Positions 6,303-15,003 of a DNA stretch of 41,247 nucleotides are shown in pieces. The notes below the pieces were generated by a model. That model ran no database searches, was not told where the DNA came from, and worked only from the letters and a program-made list of their open reading frames with translations. The first letter of the stretch is position 1, and each line of letters opens with the position of its first letter. Source of the stretch: Gemmatimonadota bacterium (GTDB lineage: Bacteria; Gemmatimonadota; Gemmatimonadetes; Longimicrobiales; Gaopeijiaceae); NCBI GenBank assembly GCA_022340865.1, contig JAJDNC010000050.1, positions 1-41,247 of the forward strand, written 5' to 3'. The position numbers and the translations under genes were made by a program.

Positions 6303-8891
6303 CTACCACCACCAGCTGTCCCAGTCACAGGAGATGTTCACCTGGGGCGTGCCCGGGGCCACCGGCAGGCCCATCCAGCCCTGGCCACCCAGCCAGTCCA
6401 TGCCGGGCTCCCCGATGGGATCTCCCGGCGGCATGCCGGGCGCCGCGGGCTCCGCGATGGGGGCGTGGGGCCGGTCCAGGAAACGCTTGATGTCCGAGGC
6501 CAGCATCTCGTAGTGCGCCTTGTTGCCCGCGTCGGCGGTGGCGTCGGCCTGGCCGAGCCAGCCGGCGATCTGCCCCAGCTCGTACTGCGACACCGCGCGC
6601 ACCTGACCCATGGGGGCGGTCCCCGCCAACGACATGAGCCGGTCCACGAACGCGGTCTGCACCACGCGCTCCACCGCTTCTTCGTAAGGACTGTTGGTCT
6701 TCGCCTCGAACGTGGCCTTGCGCACCTGCTCGACGATGTCGTCCAGGCCGGGCAGGCTCGGATCCAGGGCGTTCTGCTCCACCATGCGGGCAGCGCGCGC
6801 CGGGTCGAACAGGTACTGGAACGTGAACGTCGCGGCTGCCGTGGCCGGCGACACGGCGTCGAAGACCAGGCCGGTCTGCCGCTTGAAGAGCTCCTGGGTG
6901 GGCGGGTACAGGTAGGGCCGGGGCGGGAGCTCGGCCAGCACGTTCCGCGGAATGGTGAGCTCGGAGGGCTTGATGGTCCGCAGGATCGCATCCAGCGCCT
7001 TCTGCTGCTCCGCGGCGGGTACCGCGCGCAGGGGCTGCTGGCCGTCACCCCGCATGGCGTAGGTGTAGTACTGCCCTGCCACGACCTTGGTCGCCGCCTC
7101 GGTCTGGTACCGGTGGTACATGAAGATCGGCACCAGCGCCTCCTCGATGGTGGCCAGGGGCGCCCCCTTCTTGATGGTGTGCTCGCCGAAGTGGTCGAGG
7201 GCCACCCGGCGCACGTCCATCATGTGCTGGAGCTCGTCGGCCGCGTTGGCGCCGTTGTCCCAGAGGTGCACGTTGGGGTGCGCGCTGGACACCGGCCGGG
7301 CGTCCTGGTCGGTGATGAACCAGATGCCGGACTTCATGCCGTCCTCGAGCATCTTGGTGAGCGCCGCGTGCTCGGCCTCCTGGCTGGTGCCCGCCGGGAA
7401 CTGGGTGTAGCCGTATCGGATTGCGATCTTGTCCCACGCGCCGATCTGGTTGGCGTAGGAGTCGCGGCCCAGGTGGAGCTGCCCGTTCCGGAGGGTGACG
7501 ATGGGCTGGGGGTAGTCCATGACCGACTGCACGCCGTGGGCGTCCTGGGCGCTGCTGATGTAGTTGTGCGCCAGCCCCAGCGTGTGCCCGATCTCGTGGG
7601 CGGCGAGCTGGCGGATGCGCTGCAGCGCCATGTCGGAGATGGCCGTGGGATCCTCATCGCCGTTGAGGTACGGGGAGAGCAGCCCCTGACCGATGAGGTA
7701 GTCCTGGCGCACGCGGAGTGATCCGAGGGTCACGTGCCCCGCGAGGATCTCACCGGTGCGCGGGTCCACGATGGAGTTGCCGTAGCTCCACCCCCGGGTG
7801 GAGCGGTGCACCCACTGGACCACGTTGTACCGCGCGTCCATGGGGTCGACGCTGTCCGGGAGCATCTCCATGCGGAAGGCGTTGGTGAAGCCCGCGGCGG
7901 CGAAGGCCTGGGCCCACCAGTTGCCGCCCTCGAGGAGCGCCGAGCGCACGGGCTCGGGCGTGCCCGGATCCAGGTAGTAGATGAGCGGCTTGACCGGGTC
8001 GCTCCGGGCCGCGGTGGGGTCCTTCTTCTCCAGGCGATGGCGGATGATGTAGCGCTGCTCCAGGGGCTTGTCGATGGGCTGCGCGTAGTCGTAGAAGTGG
8101 ATGCTGAAGTACCCGGCCCGGGGGTCCGACCGGCGCATCTTGAAGGAACCATCCAGCGGGGGCAGCTCCACGAAGGAGTGATGCTCCCGCACCGTGACGT
8201 CCTCCGGGTACGGCGTCACGCTCCGCACCAGGGGTCCAGGCTGCGTCGAGGTGAACGTGAGCTCCACCTCGACCTCGGTGTTCTTGGGGAAGCCCTTGGT
8301 GCGGGGCAGGTAGAAGGCGCTCCGCGACACGTCGAGCTTGAAGGTGCCCTGGTGCGTGCGCCGGAGAGTCTGGATGACGCCCTGCTGGTCGCTGGTGAAG
8401 AAGTCCGTGGCGTCCACCAGCGCCCGGTCGCCGGTCTGCGCCGCCACCTTGAAGCCCCACAGCACCGAGGTGGGAAAGCCGTCGGTGACCGCCTTCTTCT
8501 CCATGGGGTTCTCGGTGATGGCGCGGTAATTGTAGTTGGGCTCCTCCATGAGGACCCGCGGGCCCACGCGCTTGAACGTCACCACGTGCTGCGGACCCAG
8601 GTCGCCGCGGTTCAGACCGATGTCGTTCTGACCCATGCCCGCGGGGAGCGAGGGGTAGTAGAGCATCTCGGTGTCCCAGCGGCCGATCTCCATCCACATC
8701 TTGCCGGCCTCGGCGTCCCAATACAGGGGCATGAAGCCGTCGATCTTCTTCATGCCCTTGGTCTTCGCCTCGATGGTGGGGAGGGGCTTCTCCTGGTCCT
8801 GCGCCTGTGCCCGCAGCCCGTTCGTGCCGAGCATCTGGGCGGCGCACAGGGCGAGCAGAAGGGTGAGCCTGGCAACGCTGCTGCGACCCAT
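6303..8891 (-). CDS. Exported zinc-dependent metalloprotease (DUF5117/DUF5118 type)
   Basis: This 862-residue protein opens with a signal peptide (MGRSSVARLTLLLALC then AQA). Long N-terminal beta-rich regions come before the catalytic site AAHEIGHTLGLAHN near residue 430, an HExxHxxGxxH metzincin-type zinc site, followed about 25 residues later by the Met-turn-like VMDYP. Length, domain order and phrases such as MLYYPSLPAGMGQNDIGLNRG fit the DUF5117-zinc protease-DUF5118 family common in Gemmatimonadota and Bacteroidota. The C-terminus is rich in Gly, Pro and Trp and ends WDSWWW. The ATG at 8891 is preferred because AGGAG lies eight bases upstream and the signal peptide begins there. It is probably secreted to degrade external protein; the substrate is unknown. 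Confidence 0.9.
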   Translation of the reverse strand: MGRSSVARLTLLLALCAAQMLGTNGLRAQAQDQEKPLPTIEAKTKGMKKIDGFMPLYWDAEAGKMWMEIGRWDTEMLYYPSLPAGMGQNDIGLNRGDLGPQHVVTFKRVGPRVLMEEPNYNYRAITENPMEKKAVTDGFPTSVLWGFKVAAQTGDRALVDATDFFTSDQQGVIQTLRRTHQGTFKLDVSRSAFYLPRTKGFPKNTEVEVELTFTSTQPGPLVRSVTPYPEDVTVREHHSFVELPPLDGSFKMRRSDPRAGYFSIHFYDYAQPIDKPLEQRYIIRHRLEKKDPTAARSDPVKPLIYYLDPGTPEPVRSALLEGGNWWAQAFAAAGFTNAFRMEMLPDSVDPMDARYNVVQWVHRSTRGWSYGNSIVDPRTGEILAGHVTLGSLRVRQDYLIGQGLLSPYLNGDEDPTAISDMALQRIRQLAAHEIGHTLGLAHNYISSAQDAHGVQSVMDYPQPIVTLRNGQLHLGRDSYANQIGAWDKIAIRYGYTQFPAGTSQEAEHAALTKMLEDGMKSGIWFITDQDARPVSSAHPNVHLWDNGANAADELQHMMDVRRVALDHFGEHTIKKGAPLATIEEALVPIFMYHRYQTEAATKVVAGQYYTYAMRGDGQQPLRAVPAAEQQKALDAILRTIKPSELTIPRNVLAELPPRPYLYPPTQELFKRQTGLVFDAVSPATAAATFTFQYLFDPARAARMVEQNALDPSLPGLDDIVEQVRKATFEAKTNSPYEEAVERVVQTAFVDRLMSLAGTAPMGQVRAVSQYELGQIAGWLGQADATADAGNKAHYEMLASDIKRFLDRPHAPIAEPAAPGMPPGDPIGEPGMDWLGGQGWMGLPVAPGTPQVNISCDWDSWWW

Positions 8892-9109
8892 CGTCGTGCT
8901 CCTGGTCTTCGTGCGGTCGGGCGCCATGCGGACCGCGGCAACGAAGGAGGCGTCGCTCGAATGCCTACCTCGACGCGCTACGGCCCGCCGGGAGCCCCGG
9001 AGAGGGGAACGGGCCAATGTGCGTCGCGGTGCGCGGAAGGGCCAGCGATCACACGGCCGTGTTCGACGACACCCGTGGCGGTGGGCGGCTCAGGGGCCGA
9101 AGGTCGGCG
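8892..9109. other. Intergenic region upstream of the metalloprotease gene
   Basis: About 218 bases between two minus-strand genes. I see no gene or strong hairpin; the promoter of the metalloprotease gene should lie here. Confidence 0.4.
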
Positions 9110-9844
9110 TCACTTGTCGGAGCTCGTGGTGGCGTTCTGATATACCAGCGTGAGGACCTTACGGAAGGCGTCCGTGGGCAGCGCGCCCTGGAGCGGCGGA
9201 TATCCAGCGATGAAGAACGTCGGGGTACCGTGTACACCCAGCTGGCGGGTCAGGGCATTCGCCGCCGCGATGCGCGACCCGCGCCGATCTTCGCTCACGC
9301 AGCTCCCATAGCGATCCGTGTCGAGCCCCAGCTCCGCTGCCCAACCCTGCAGGACCTCGGCTGCATTCCCGCTCCCCTTCCACTCGCGCTGCTCCTCCCA
9401 GAGCCGCCGGTCCATGGCATCGAAGAGGTCGCGGCCCTGTTCCAGGGCGCACTCCGCCGCGGCGGTGGCCTGGTCCGAGTTCCTGAACATGCCGGTGACG
9501 AAGGGCAGGAACTTCCACTCGATCTTCCCGGTCTCCACGAACTCCTTGTCGAGCACGGGCCAGGTCTCCAGGTGGAACTTTCGGCAGTAGCCGCACCCGT
9601 AGTCCGACATCTCCACGATGCGCACGGGGGCGTCGCGGCTGCCGGAGTTGATCCCCAGGTGGGCGATGTCCAGCTGCGTGCCCTCGGCCGGTGCCGGCGT
9701 CTGCGCTTCCGTCCGGCCCGCCGCAGCCCTTGAGCCACCGGTGTCGGCGTCCTCCGTGGCGTGCCCGCCCTGGGCGCTGCCGCCGCACGCTCCGAGGGCA
9801 ACGAGGGCCAGCACGGCCGCGCATCTGCCGATTCCGGACTTCAT
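9110..9844 (-). CDS. DsbA/DSBA-like thioredoxin-fold lipoprotein
   Basis: The 244-residue protein has a lipoprotein signal with lipobox ALGAC (Cys20), a low-complexity linker, then a thioredoxin fold with the redox motif DYGCGYC (C84, C87) and the cis-proline region GVHGTPTFFIAGY near the end. The arrangement PVRIVEMSDYGCGYCRKFH is that of the DsbA/DsbG-like thiol oxidoreductases (DSBA or Thioredoxin_4 family), which act on exported proteins; this one should be anchored to the membrane outside the cytoplasm. The start ATG at 9844 lies behind GGGAGG and gives a proper signal peptide. It may help fold the exported enzymes encoded nearby, but no partner is proven. Confidence 0.9.
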   Translation of the reverse strand: MKSGIGRCAAVLALVALGACGGSAQGGHATEDADTGGSRAAAGRTEAQTPAPAEGTQLDIAHLGINSGSRDAPVRIVEMSDYGCGYCRKFHLETWPVLDKEFVETGKIEWKFLPFVTGMFRNSDQATAAAECALEQGRDLFDAMDRRLWEEQREWKGSGNAAEVLQGWAAELGLDTDRYGSCVSEDRRGSRIAAANALTRQLGVHGTPTFFIAGYPPLQGALPTDAFRKVLTLVYQNATTSSDK

Positions 9845-9930
9845 AACGCCTCCCACGGGATGAGCCCCGAGCCCCCGACGCGGACAGATGCCGAAAGATG
9901 CGGGAAGATGCCGCAAGATGTCGAACGGAA

Positions 9931-10779
9931 CTACAGGGTGAAATCGGTGAGGAGTCGCTTCTCTTCCTCTCCCAACTTCGCCCGGACCTGCACATACGGC
10001 TCGAGGCCGCTGCCCTTGAGCTTCTCGCGCAGAAGCTGGTCGAGCTGGAACAGCCCCGCCGAGTTGGACATGTCCACGGTCACGCAGATGGGTCGCTCGT
10101 CTCCCTTCTCCAGGGTGATGCCCTCGATGGCCGCGGCGGACACGGAGTGTATGGAGAGCGATCCACCGGAGAAGGGGATACGGGAACGGCCCTTGGCCAT
10201 GTCCAGCGCGTCGGCGATGCGCACGACGCCGGCTTCCAACGTGAGGGGCCTCCCTCCCGAGCGGTGGGCGATGATGGCGTGCAGGATCTCCGCGCGCACG
10301 ATGGTGGCATGCCGCTGGTCGTACACGGCGGGCAGGATCGCCCGGAGCTTGTCCTGTGCCACGAAGAGGCTGAAACCCTCGTGCTCGGCACGGTGGATGG
10401 ACATCCCCACATCGTGCAGCAGAGCCGCCAGCGCCACGACGACCTCCGCGTCGTGGTGATCCATCTCGTAGTCGGTGACCACGGAAGGCTCGACGCCGGC
10501 GTCGACCAGAAGGCGGAGCAACTGGACGGCGAGGTTCATGACGATCTTCACGTGGACCGGCCCGTGGTCCGTCATGCCCAGGCGCTCCATGGCGTTCACG
10601 TTCGCGGCGAGCCAGAGCCCGTACAGGTCGTCGTCCTTGTTCACCTCTTCCAGGACGCGCCGGAGCTTGGAGTTGTGCCGGTTCGGGAGGTTGATGACCA
10701 GACGCCGCTCGAATCGCTCGTCCACGCTCCGGGGAACATCGATGACCGGCGCGTCACGCTCCGGGGCTCTGCTGCTCAT
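9931..10779 (-). CDS. HD-domain protein (putative metal-dependent phosphohydrolase)
   Basis: The 282-residue protein shows the HD superfamily pattern: DHGPVHVK (H72, H76) early, ALLHDVGMSIHR (H122, D123) in the middle, AIIAHRSGG, and RIADALDMAKGR with the distal Asp. HD proteins cleave phosphate esters of nucleotides or cyclic nucleotides; the substrate cannot be read from sequence. Its ATG overlaps the stop of the RDD gene by the ATGA junction at 10776-10779, so translation is likely coupled and it belongs to an operon with the RDD and HTH/zinc-ribbon genes. No signal peptide or TM segment is visible, so it is cytosolic, perhaps docked to the RDD membrane protein. The length resembles stand-alone archaeal-type HD proteins. 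Confidence 0.85.
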   Translation of the reverse strand: MSSRAPERDAPVIDVPRSVDERFERRLVINLPNRHNSKLRRVLEEVNKDDDLYGLWLAANVNAMERLGMTDHGPVHVKIVMNLAVQLLRLLVDAGVEPSVVTDYEMDHHDAEVVVALAALLHDVGMSIHRAEHEGFSLFVAQDKLRAILPAVYDQRHATIVRAEILHAIIAHRSGGRPLTLEAGVVRIADALDMAKGRSRIPFSGGSLSIHSVSAAAIEGITLEKGDERPICVTVDMSNSAGLFQLDQLLREKLKGSGLEPYVQVRAKLGEEEKRLLTDFTL

Positions 10780-12020
10780 ATGGCGTCCTGCCAATCGAGG
10801 ACCTTGGGTGCTCCGTCCTGTACTACCACGGTGCCGGAGATCCGATCGTGGATGCACTGGCGGTTGGCATCCCAATACACCTGGGCGAAGCCCAGCAGCC
10901 CCGTGGCGAAGCCGGCTGCGTATCCGCCGGCACGCTCGAACGCCGCCCACCAAGTCATGGGTTCTCCATCCAGACGCAACACCCGGATCTTCATGATGCG
11001 CTTGCCCACGGTCTGACCCCTCCACCACGAAGTCATGATGGTAAGGTAGATCGACGCCCATCCGAAGCCGAAGCCCAGCTCGTTCACGGCGCCGCTCACC
11101 ACGTTCTTGATCCAGGCGAAGATGCCGCCGCCCTTCTTCTCTCCCTCGGCGGCCTTCCTGAGGGTGGTGGCCTCCGCGGCTCGCTGGGCGGCCAGCTCCC
11201 GCTCGACCTCGAGGTTGTGTTGGAGCGTCCGCATGGTATCCGCCGCCAAGCTGTCGACAAGGCGGGACCGGAGCGCGGCCAGGTTCGCCCGGGACGTCTG
11301 GTCGTCGGCTCCGGACCGGAGGAGCTTCGCATACGCGTCCAGCGCGTCGGGCGTGGAGAGTCCCGAGACATCGGGAGAGGCGGCGGGTGCCGCCGGCGTC
11401 GACGTCGCGGCAGGGGCCGCGGACAGCACCGCGTCCACGATGCTAGCCGCGCTATCCGACCACGCCTGGTCCTTGGGCACCATGTCGATGACGCTCCGGC
11501 GGATCTCCTTTTCGTCGAGGCCGAGCCTCCGGAGTCGCTCCACCACCTGGCCCAGGGCTTCCCTGGCGTCGCCGGAGGTCCTGGCACGCTGAAGAGCGGC
11601 GCTGCCGGTGACCAGGGAGATGGCGTCACCCAGACGGGCGCTGACCATACCGTTGGGGGCGCCCGGGACGGTCATGTGGGCACGTCCCCGGATCACCAGC
11701 CAGCCCACGGCCGTCCCCAGGGCGATGACGAGCCCGAGGCACCCCACCGACAGCCGCATGGCCCGGTTGAAGGCACTCCCGTGAACGGGCGTGCGCTTGA
11801 AGCCGGCGCGGACGAAGAAGACGGCCGCGACGATGCCGAGGAGGATGCCGAAGCTCTTCGTCGCCAAGGTGATGAGGCCGATGACGGCCAGGTCGATGAG
11901 GATGGCGACCAGACGCTGCCTGGGCGTGGCCAGGGGGCGTCCCAGGAGATCGGGTTCCACCTCGAAGGCGTCCGGGGTGATGATGCTCCGGGGGTCGCGT
12001 GCGTCCGCGATGACGGGCAT
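10776..12020 (-). CDS. RDD-family membrane protein with a large insertion
   Basis: The 414-residue protein carries an RDD domain in two pieces. The first has RQRLVAILIDLAVIGLI (35-51) and two further hydrophobic helices to about residue 110. The second begins at about 333 with the RDD signature WWRGQTVGKRIMKIRVLRLDG and ends with HDRISGTVVVQ. Between them lie about 220 residues without TM segments: an Ala/Pro-rich linker (199-222) and charged coiled-coil-like helices (224-296). RDD proteins are poorly understood membrane proteins, some linked to ion exchange. The start ATG at 12020 follows the upstream gene's stop by 25 bases; its stop overlaps the HD gene. The placing of the insertion inside the RDD fold is my reading. 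Confidence 0.82.
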   Translation of the reverse strand: MPVIADARDPRSIITPDAFEVEPDLLGRPLATPRQRLVAILIDLAVIGLITLATKSFGILLGIVAAVFFVRAGFKRTPVHGSAFNRAMRLSVGCLGLVIALGTAVGWLVIRGRAHMTVPGAPNGMVSARLGDAISLVTGSAALQRARTSGDAREALGQVVERLRRLGLDEKEIRRSVIDMVPKDQAWSDSAASIVDAVLSAAPAATSTPAAPAASPDVSGLSTPDALDAYAKLLRSGADDQTSRANLAALRSRLVDSLAADTMRTLQHNLEVERELAAQRAAEATTLRKAAEGEKKGGGIFAWIKNVVSGAVNELGFGFGWASIYLTIMTSWWRGQTVGKRIMKIRVLRLDGEPMTWWAAFERAGGYAAGFATGLLGFAQVYWDANRQCIHDRISGTVVVQDGAPKVLDWQDAI

Positions 12021-12045
12021 GGGAGGATCGGGGGCGGTGTCGGGG

Positions 12046-12471
12046 TCAGCGGCGCCGGGCCCAGAGCACCAGCGCGAGGCCGGCGGCGGCGCCCAGCAGG
12101 GCGCCGCCGAGCATGATGCGACTGCGGCCGTCGGGGGCCGGCACCTCGGCTTCGGCGGCCGCGACTTCCTCGGGTACGGGGAACGGCACGATCCCCTCGC
12201 CGCCGACGGTGTCCGCATCGTCTTCCGCGCCCTCCCACCCGCACGCGGAGCACGCCACCAGGGAGCGCTCGCGGGCCGTACGGTTGGCGTGGACCAGCTC
12301 CTCGGCACATTCGGGGCACGCCAGGCCCGTCGGGCGGGGGCGAATGAGGCCGTAGAGCACGCTCTTGGAGAGCTCCATCTCCTCGGCGATCTGATTGACG
12401 CTCAGGTCCGAGCCCCAATACAGATCGTTGGCCTTCGCTTCGGCACGACGGTCGGCGTCCGCGCCACTCAT
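12046..12471 (-). CDS. Membrane-anchored HTH/zinc-ribbon protein
   Basis: The 141-residue protein has three parts: an N-terminal helix-turn-helix-like segment (LSVNQIAEEMELSKSVLYGL, 23-42), a zinc ribbon with CPEC (52-55) and CSAC (74-77), and a C-terminal TM helix (about 119-137) ending in WARRR. An acidic linker (82-111) separates the ribbon from the membrane. The order implies a cytosolic DNA- or protein-binding head tethered to the membrane. It is the first gene of the HTH-RDD-HD operon, and the promoter should lie in 12472-12600, shared with the divergent hydrolase gene. I know no named family with exactly this make-up; the function is unknown. The ATG at 12471 is the start nearest the HTH. 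Confidence 0.75.
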   Translation of the reverse strand: MSGADADRRAEAKANDLYWGSDLSVNQIAEEMELSKSVLYGLIRPRPTGLACPECAEELVHANRTARERSLVACSACGWEGAEDDADTVGGEGIVPFPVPEEVAAAEAEVPAPDGRSRIMLGGALLGAAAGLALVLWARRR

Positions 12472-12639
12472 GGACCGGCCTCCCCGTTGGCTTGACCCTC
12501 TGTCGCCCGTTGGACAACATAGCCTGCCCGTGCCGGTCCCGCACAGCGAAGCACCCGACGGAAGCACTGCGGGCCCAACGGGCGCGTGGTCGCGGCGCCC
12601 GCGTACCACGACCGCTGTGGACGTCACACCAGGCTGCTT

Positions 12640-13281
12640 GTGAAGATCCCGGCTTCCCACGGTTGGCTGGAGGCGGCCCTCAAGGAGCCCGACCAGACTC
12701 CGCGAGGCGCCGCCGTGGTATGTCATCCCCATCCCGTCTACGGTGGCACCATGCACACCAAGGCGGTGTACCGCGCCGCCCAGGGCCTCAACGAGGCGGG
12801 GCTGGTGGCGCTGCGCTTCAACTTCCGCGGCGTCGGGGTCAGCACCGGAAGCTTCGACGAGGGCATAGGGGAGCAGGACGACCTGCGCGTCGCCCTCGAC
12901 TGGCTCGAGTCACGCTACCCCGAGCTTCCCCTGGTGGTGGGCGGACACTCCTTCGGCTCCCATGTCGGGCTCGCCCTGGGCGCCGAAGATCGGCGCGTCG
13001 TGGCCCTGTTCGGGCTGGGACTGCCCGTGGACAAGGACGAATACGACTACACCTTCCTGGGTGAGACGGACAAGCCGGTCCTGGTGGTGCAGGGCGAGCG
13101 GGACGAGTTCGGGTCCGCTGCGCGGGCGGCGGAGGTTCTCCGTCTCCTGGGGCCCCACATCACTTTGGTGCGCATCGCCGGCTCGGATCACTACTTCACC
13201 GAGCGGCTCGATGAACTGAAGGAGACGGTGCGGGGTTACTACGCCTCCGGGCCCGGCTCTCGGACGTTGGCCGTGCTGTAG
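12640..13281 (+). CDS. COG2945-type alpha/beta hydrolase
   Basis: The 213-residue enzyme has HPHPVYGGTMHTKAVYRAA (about 29-47), a signature of the small COG2945 alpha/beta hydrolases. It also has RFNFRGVGVSTG for the oxyanion region, the nucleophile elbow GGHSFGS, the acid in QGERDEFG and the His in GSDHYF, so the triad is complete. The substrate is unknown; relatives are small esterase-like proteins. I prefer the GTG at 12640 because the protein then begins VKIPASHGWLEAAL, as relatives do; a GTG at 12586 in the same frame would add 18 residues that look non-coding. It is the first gene of a plus-strand run reaching the ferredoxin. Confidence 0.85.
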   Translation: MKIPASHGWLEAALKEPDQTPRGAAVVCHPHPVYGGTMHTKAVYRAAQGLNEAGLVALRFNFRGVGVSTGSFDEGIGEQDDLRVALDWLESRYPELPLVVGGHSFGSHVGLALGAEDRRVVALFGLGLPVDKDEYDYTFLGETDKPVLVVQGERDEFGSAARAAEVLRLLGPHITLVRIAGSDHYFTERLDELKETVRGYYASGPGSRTLAVL

Positions 13282-13329
13282 ACGCGTCCCGCACCGCGTC
13301 GAGCCACCTGGTTGCAAGGGAGATCCGCC

Positions 13330-13575
13330 ATGCGAAGTCGAAGCCGGGTGCTGCAGAGCCTGGAGGGCGTCTACCGCGAGGCGTTCGAGAGCGCCAGGGA
13401 GCGCAAGGACAACGCAGAGATGGCTCGCCTGGACCTCGAGTACCAGCGTGATCAGCTTCAACTCGAAGTGCTCCTGGACCTCCGGGACCTGTTGTCGGGT
13501 CCCGAGGACGAGGAGAAGGGACCCTCACTGTTGGAGAGGGCGCAGGCGCTACGTCGTCTCACCAAGCTCCGCTGA
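13330..13575 (+). CDS. Small charged coiled-coil protein of unknown function
   Basis: An 81-residue protein, almost entirely helical and highly charged, with heptad-like patterning in SLEGVYREAFESARERKDN and LEYQRDQLQLEVLLDLRDLL. There are no cysteines, signal peptide or TM segment. The start ATG at 13330 has GGGAG nine bases upstream, and the next gene begins 10 bases after its stop, so translation as part of the operon is credible. I do not recognise a family. It may be a small dimeric partner of a neighbour. Confidence 0.7.
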   Translation: MRSRSRVLQSLEGVYREAFESARERKDNAEMARLDLEYQRDQLQLEVLLDLRDLLSGPEDEEKGPSLLERAQALRRLTKLR

Positions 13576-13585
13576 CGGAGGTGCG

Positions 13586-14152
13586 ATGAGGATCTACACG
13601 CGCACGGGCGACGGTGGCGACACGTCCCTGTTCGGTGGGGGACGCGTACGCAAGGATCACCCCCGCGTGACGGCCTACGGCACGGTGGACGAGCTCAACG
13701 CGGCGTTGGGTTGGGCTGTGACCGTGGTGGGAGATGGCCAGACCGCGGATCGGCTGCGGTGCGTACAGAACGACCTGTTCGCGCTGGGAGCGGTTCTCGC
13801 CACCCCGCAAGCGTCAGAGGGACGCGCGATGCCGAAGGGCGTGCCGGAGCTGCCCACCGAGCGCGTGGCCGAGATGGAGACCTGGATCGACGCCGCCAAC
13901 GACGAGCTACCGGCGCTGCGTGCGTTCATCCTCCCAGGCGGCACGCCGGGCTCCGCCGCGCTCCATGTCTCCCGTACGCTGTGCCGGCGGGCCGAACGCG
14001 CGGTGGTGGCGCTCGCCGCCACGGAGGCGGTGGAGGAAGGCGCGCTGGCGTACCTGAACCGGCTCTCCGATCTGCTCTTCACGTGGGCGCGGCTGGAGAA
14101 CCACCGGGCCGTCGTGGCGGACGTGGAATGGCGCAGCGGTAGTGCGGAGTGA
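13586..14152 (+). CDS. pduO: ATP:cob(I)alamin adenosyltransferase, PduO type
   Basis: The 188-residue enzyme makes adenosylcobalamin from cob(I)alamin and ATP. It opens with the ATP-binding signature MRIYTRTGDGGDTSLFGGGR and has RVTAYGTVDELNAALG (27-42), AFILPGGTPGSAALH and, near the end, LNRLSDLLFTWAR, all hallmarks of the PduO/MMAB family. Length is typical. GGAGG lies just before the ATG at 13586. Its TGA is overlapped by the GTG of the next gene. Adenosylcobalamin would serve enzymes such as methylmalonyl-CoA mutase or class II ribonucleotide reductase, neither of which is in this window. I see no cobalamin riboswitch in front of the gene. Confidence 0.95.
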   Translation: MRIYTRTGDGGDTSLFGGGRVRKDHPRVTAYGTVDELNAALGWAVTVVGDGQTADRLRCVQNDLFALGAVLATPQASEGRAMPKGVPELPTERVAEMETWIDAANDELPALRAFILPGGTPGSAALHVSRTLCRRAERAVVALAATEAVEEGALAYLNRLSDLLFTWARLENHRAVVADVEWRSGSAE

Positions 14153-15003
14153 TCCGTCGGCGCTTTCTCAGGGAGCCGCGTAAGGGCGACATCATCCGGG
14201 GGGATGTGCTCGTCCCGGAGGGGCCACCGCCGCGTTCGGCCGTGATTCTCGTCCACGACTTCGAGGGCTCGCGGAACTGGAGCTTCTTTCCGTGGCTCGC
14301 GGGACGGTTGGTGGGTGCGGGCCATGCGGTGGTCTCCTTCGACTTCTCCCATAACGGCATCGGCGCCGACCCGGAGTGCCTCACCGAGCTGGAGCGCTTC
14401 GGCGCCAACACCCTCTCGTTGGAACTCGAGGAGCTGCGCTTCATCCTCACCCAGGTCCTGGACGGCGACCTGCTCCCGACGTCGCCTCGGGAGGTGGGTC
14501 TGCTGGGACACGGCCGCGGAGGCTCTCAGGCCGTTCTGGCCGCCTCCGGAGAGACGCGCATCGCGGCGCTGGTGACGTGGGCGGCGTTCTCCCACTTCGA
14601 CAGATGGACCGCCGAGACCAAGGCCCGCTGGCGCCGGGAACGTCGCATCTGGGTCGTCCATCGGGAGACGGGACAGCAGCTGCCCCTGGACGTCACCCTG
14701 CTGGAGGACTTCGAGGCCCGCCGCGAGGATCTCGATGTCACCGCCGCCGCCGCGCGAGTCCGGGCGCCCTGGCTCATCGTGCATGGCGCGGACGACATGC
14801 ACGTATGGTCGGGCGAGGCCCGGATCCTGGCCCGCGCGAATCCCCGGGCGCGGCTGTACCTGGCTGCGGATGCGGACCACACGTTCCAGAGCGGACACCT
14901 CCTGGAGGAGCCCTCGATCTGCCTCTCCGCCGCCGCCGAGCGCGCCGTGCGGCACTTCGACGCACATCTCGGGGGGGCGCGCCTGCGGCAGAAGCACGGG
15001 TGA
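14149..15003 (+). CDS. Alpha/beta-hydrolase-fold protein lacking the nucleophile serine
   Basis: The 284-residue protein has the alpha/beta hydrolase layout: [12 protein letters not shown] for the oxyanion loop, SFDFSHNG, an elbow-like [10 protein letters not shown], the acid HGADDMHVW and the His in ADADHTF. In the elbow the usual GHSxGG is GHGRGG, so residue 122, normally the nucleophile Ser, is Gly (codon GGC, one transition from AGC). The fold is kept but ordinary serine-hydrolase chemistry should be lost unless another residue takes over, such as Ser126 four residues on. The start is the GTG at 14149, overlapping the previous TGA (GTGA); its own TGA overlaps the next GTG in the same way. 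Confidence 0.85.
   Translation: MIRRRFLREPRKGDIIRGDVLVPEGPPPRSAVILVHDFEGSRNWSFFPWLAGRLVGAGHAVVSFDFSHNGIGADPECLTELERFGANTLSLELEELRFILTQVLDGDLLPTSPREVGLLGHGRGGSQAVLAASGETRIAALVTWAAFSHFDRWTAETKARWRRERRIWVVHRETGQQLPLDVTLLEDFEARREDLDVTAAAARVRAPWLIVHGADDMHVWSGEARILARANPRARLYLAADADHTFQSGHLLEEPSICLSAAAERAVRHFDAHLGGARLRQKHG

Noticed and set aside
7734..9140. Long open frame on the plus strand opposite the metalloprotease gene
   Set aside because: It has no recognisable motif, its sequence is rich in Arg, Val, Gly and His as expected from antisense of GC-rich codons, and the minus strand encodes a complete protease.
13281..13586. Possible cobalamin riboswitch before pduO
   Set aside because: Only a small gene and short gaps lie there; I see no B12-box-like core, and there is no room for the full fold.
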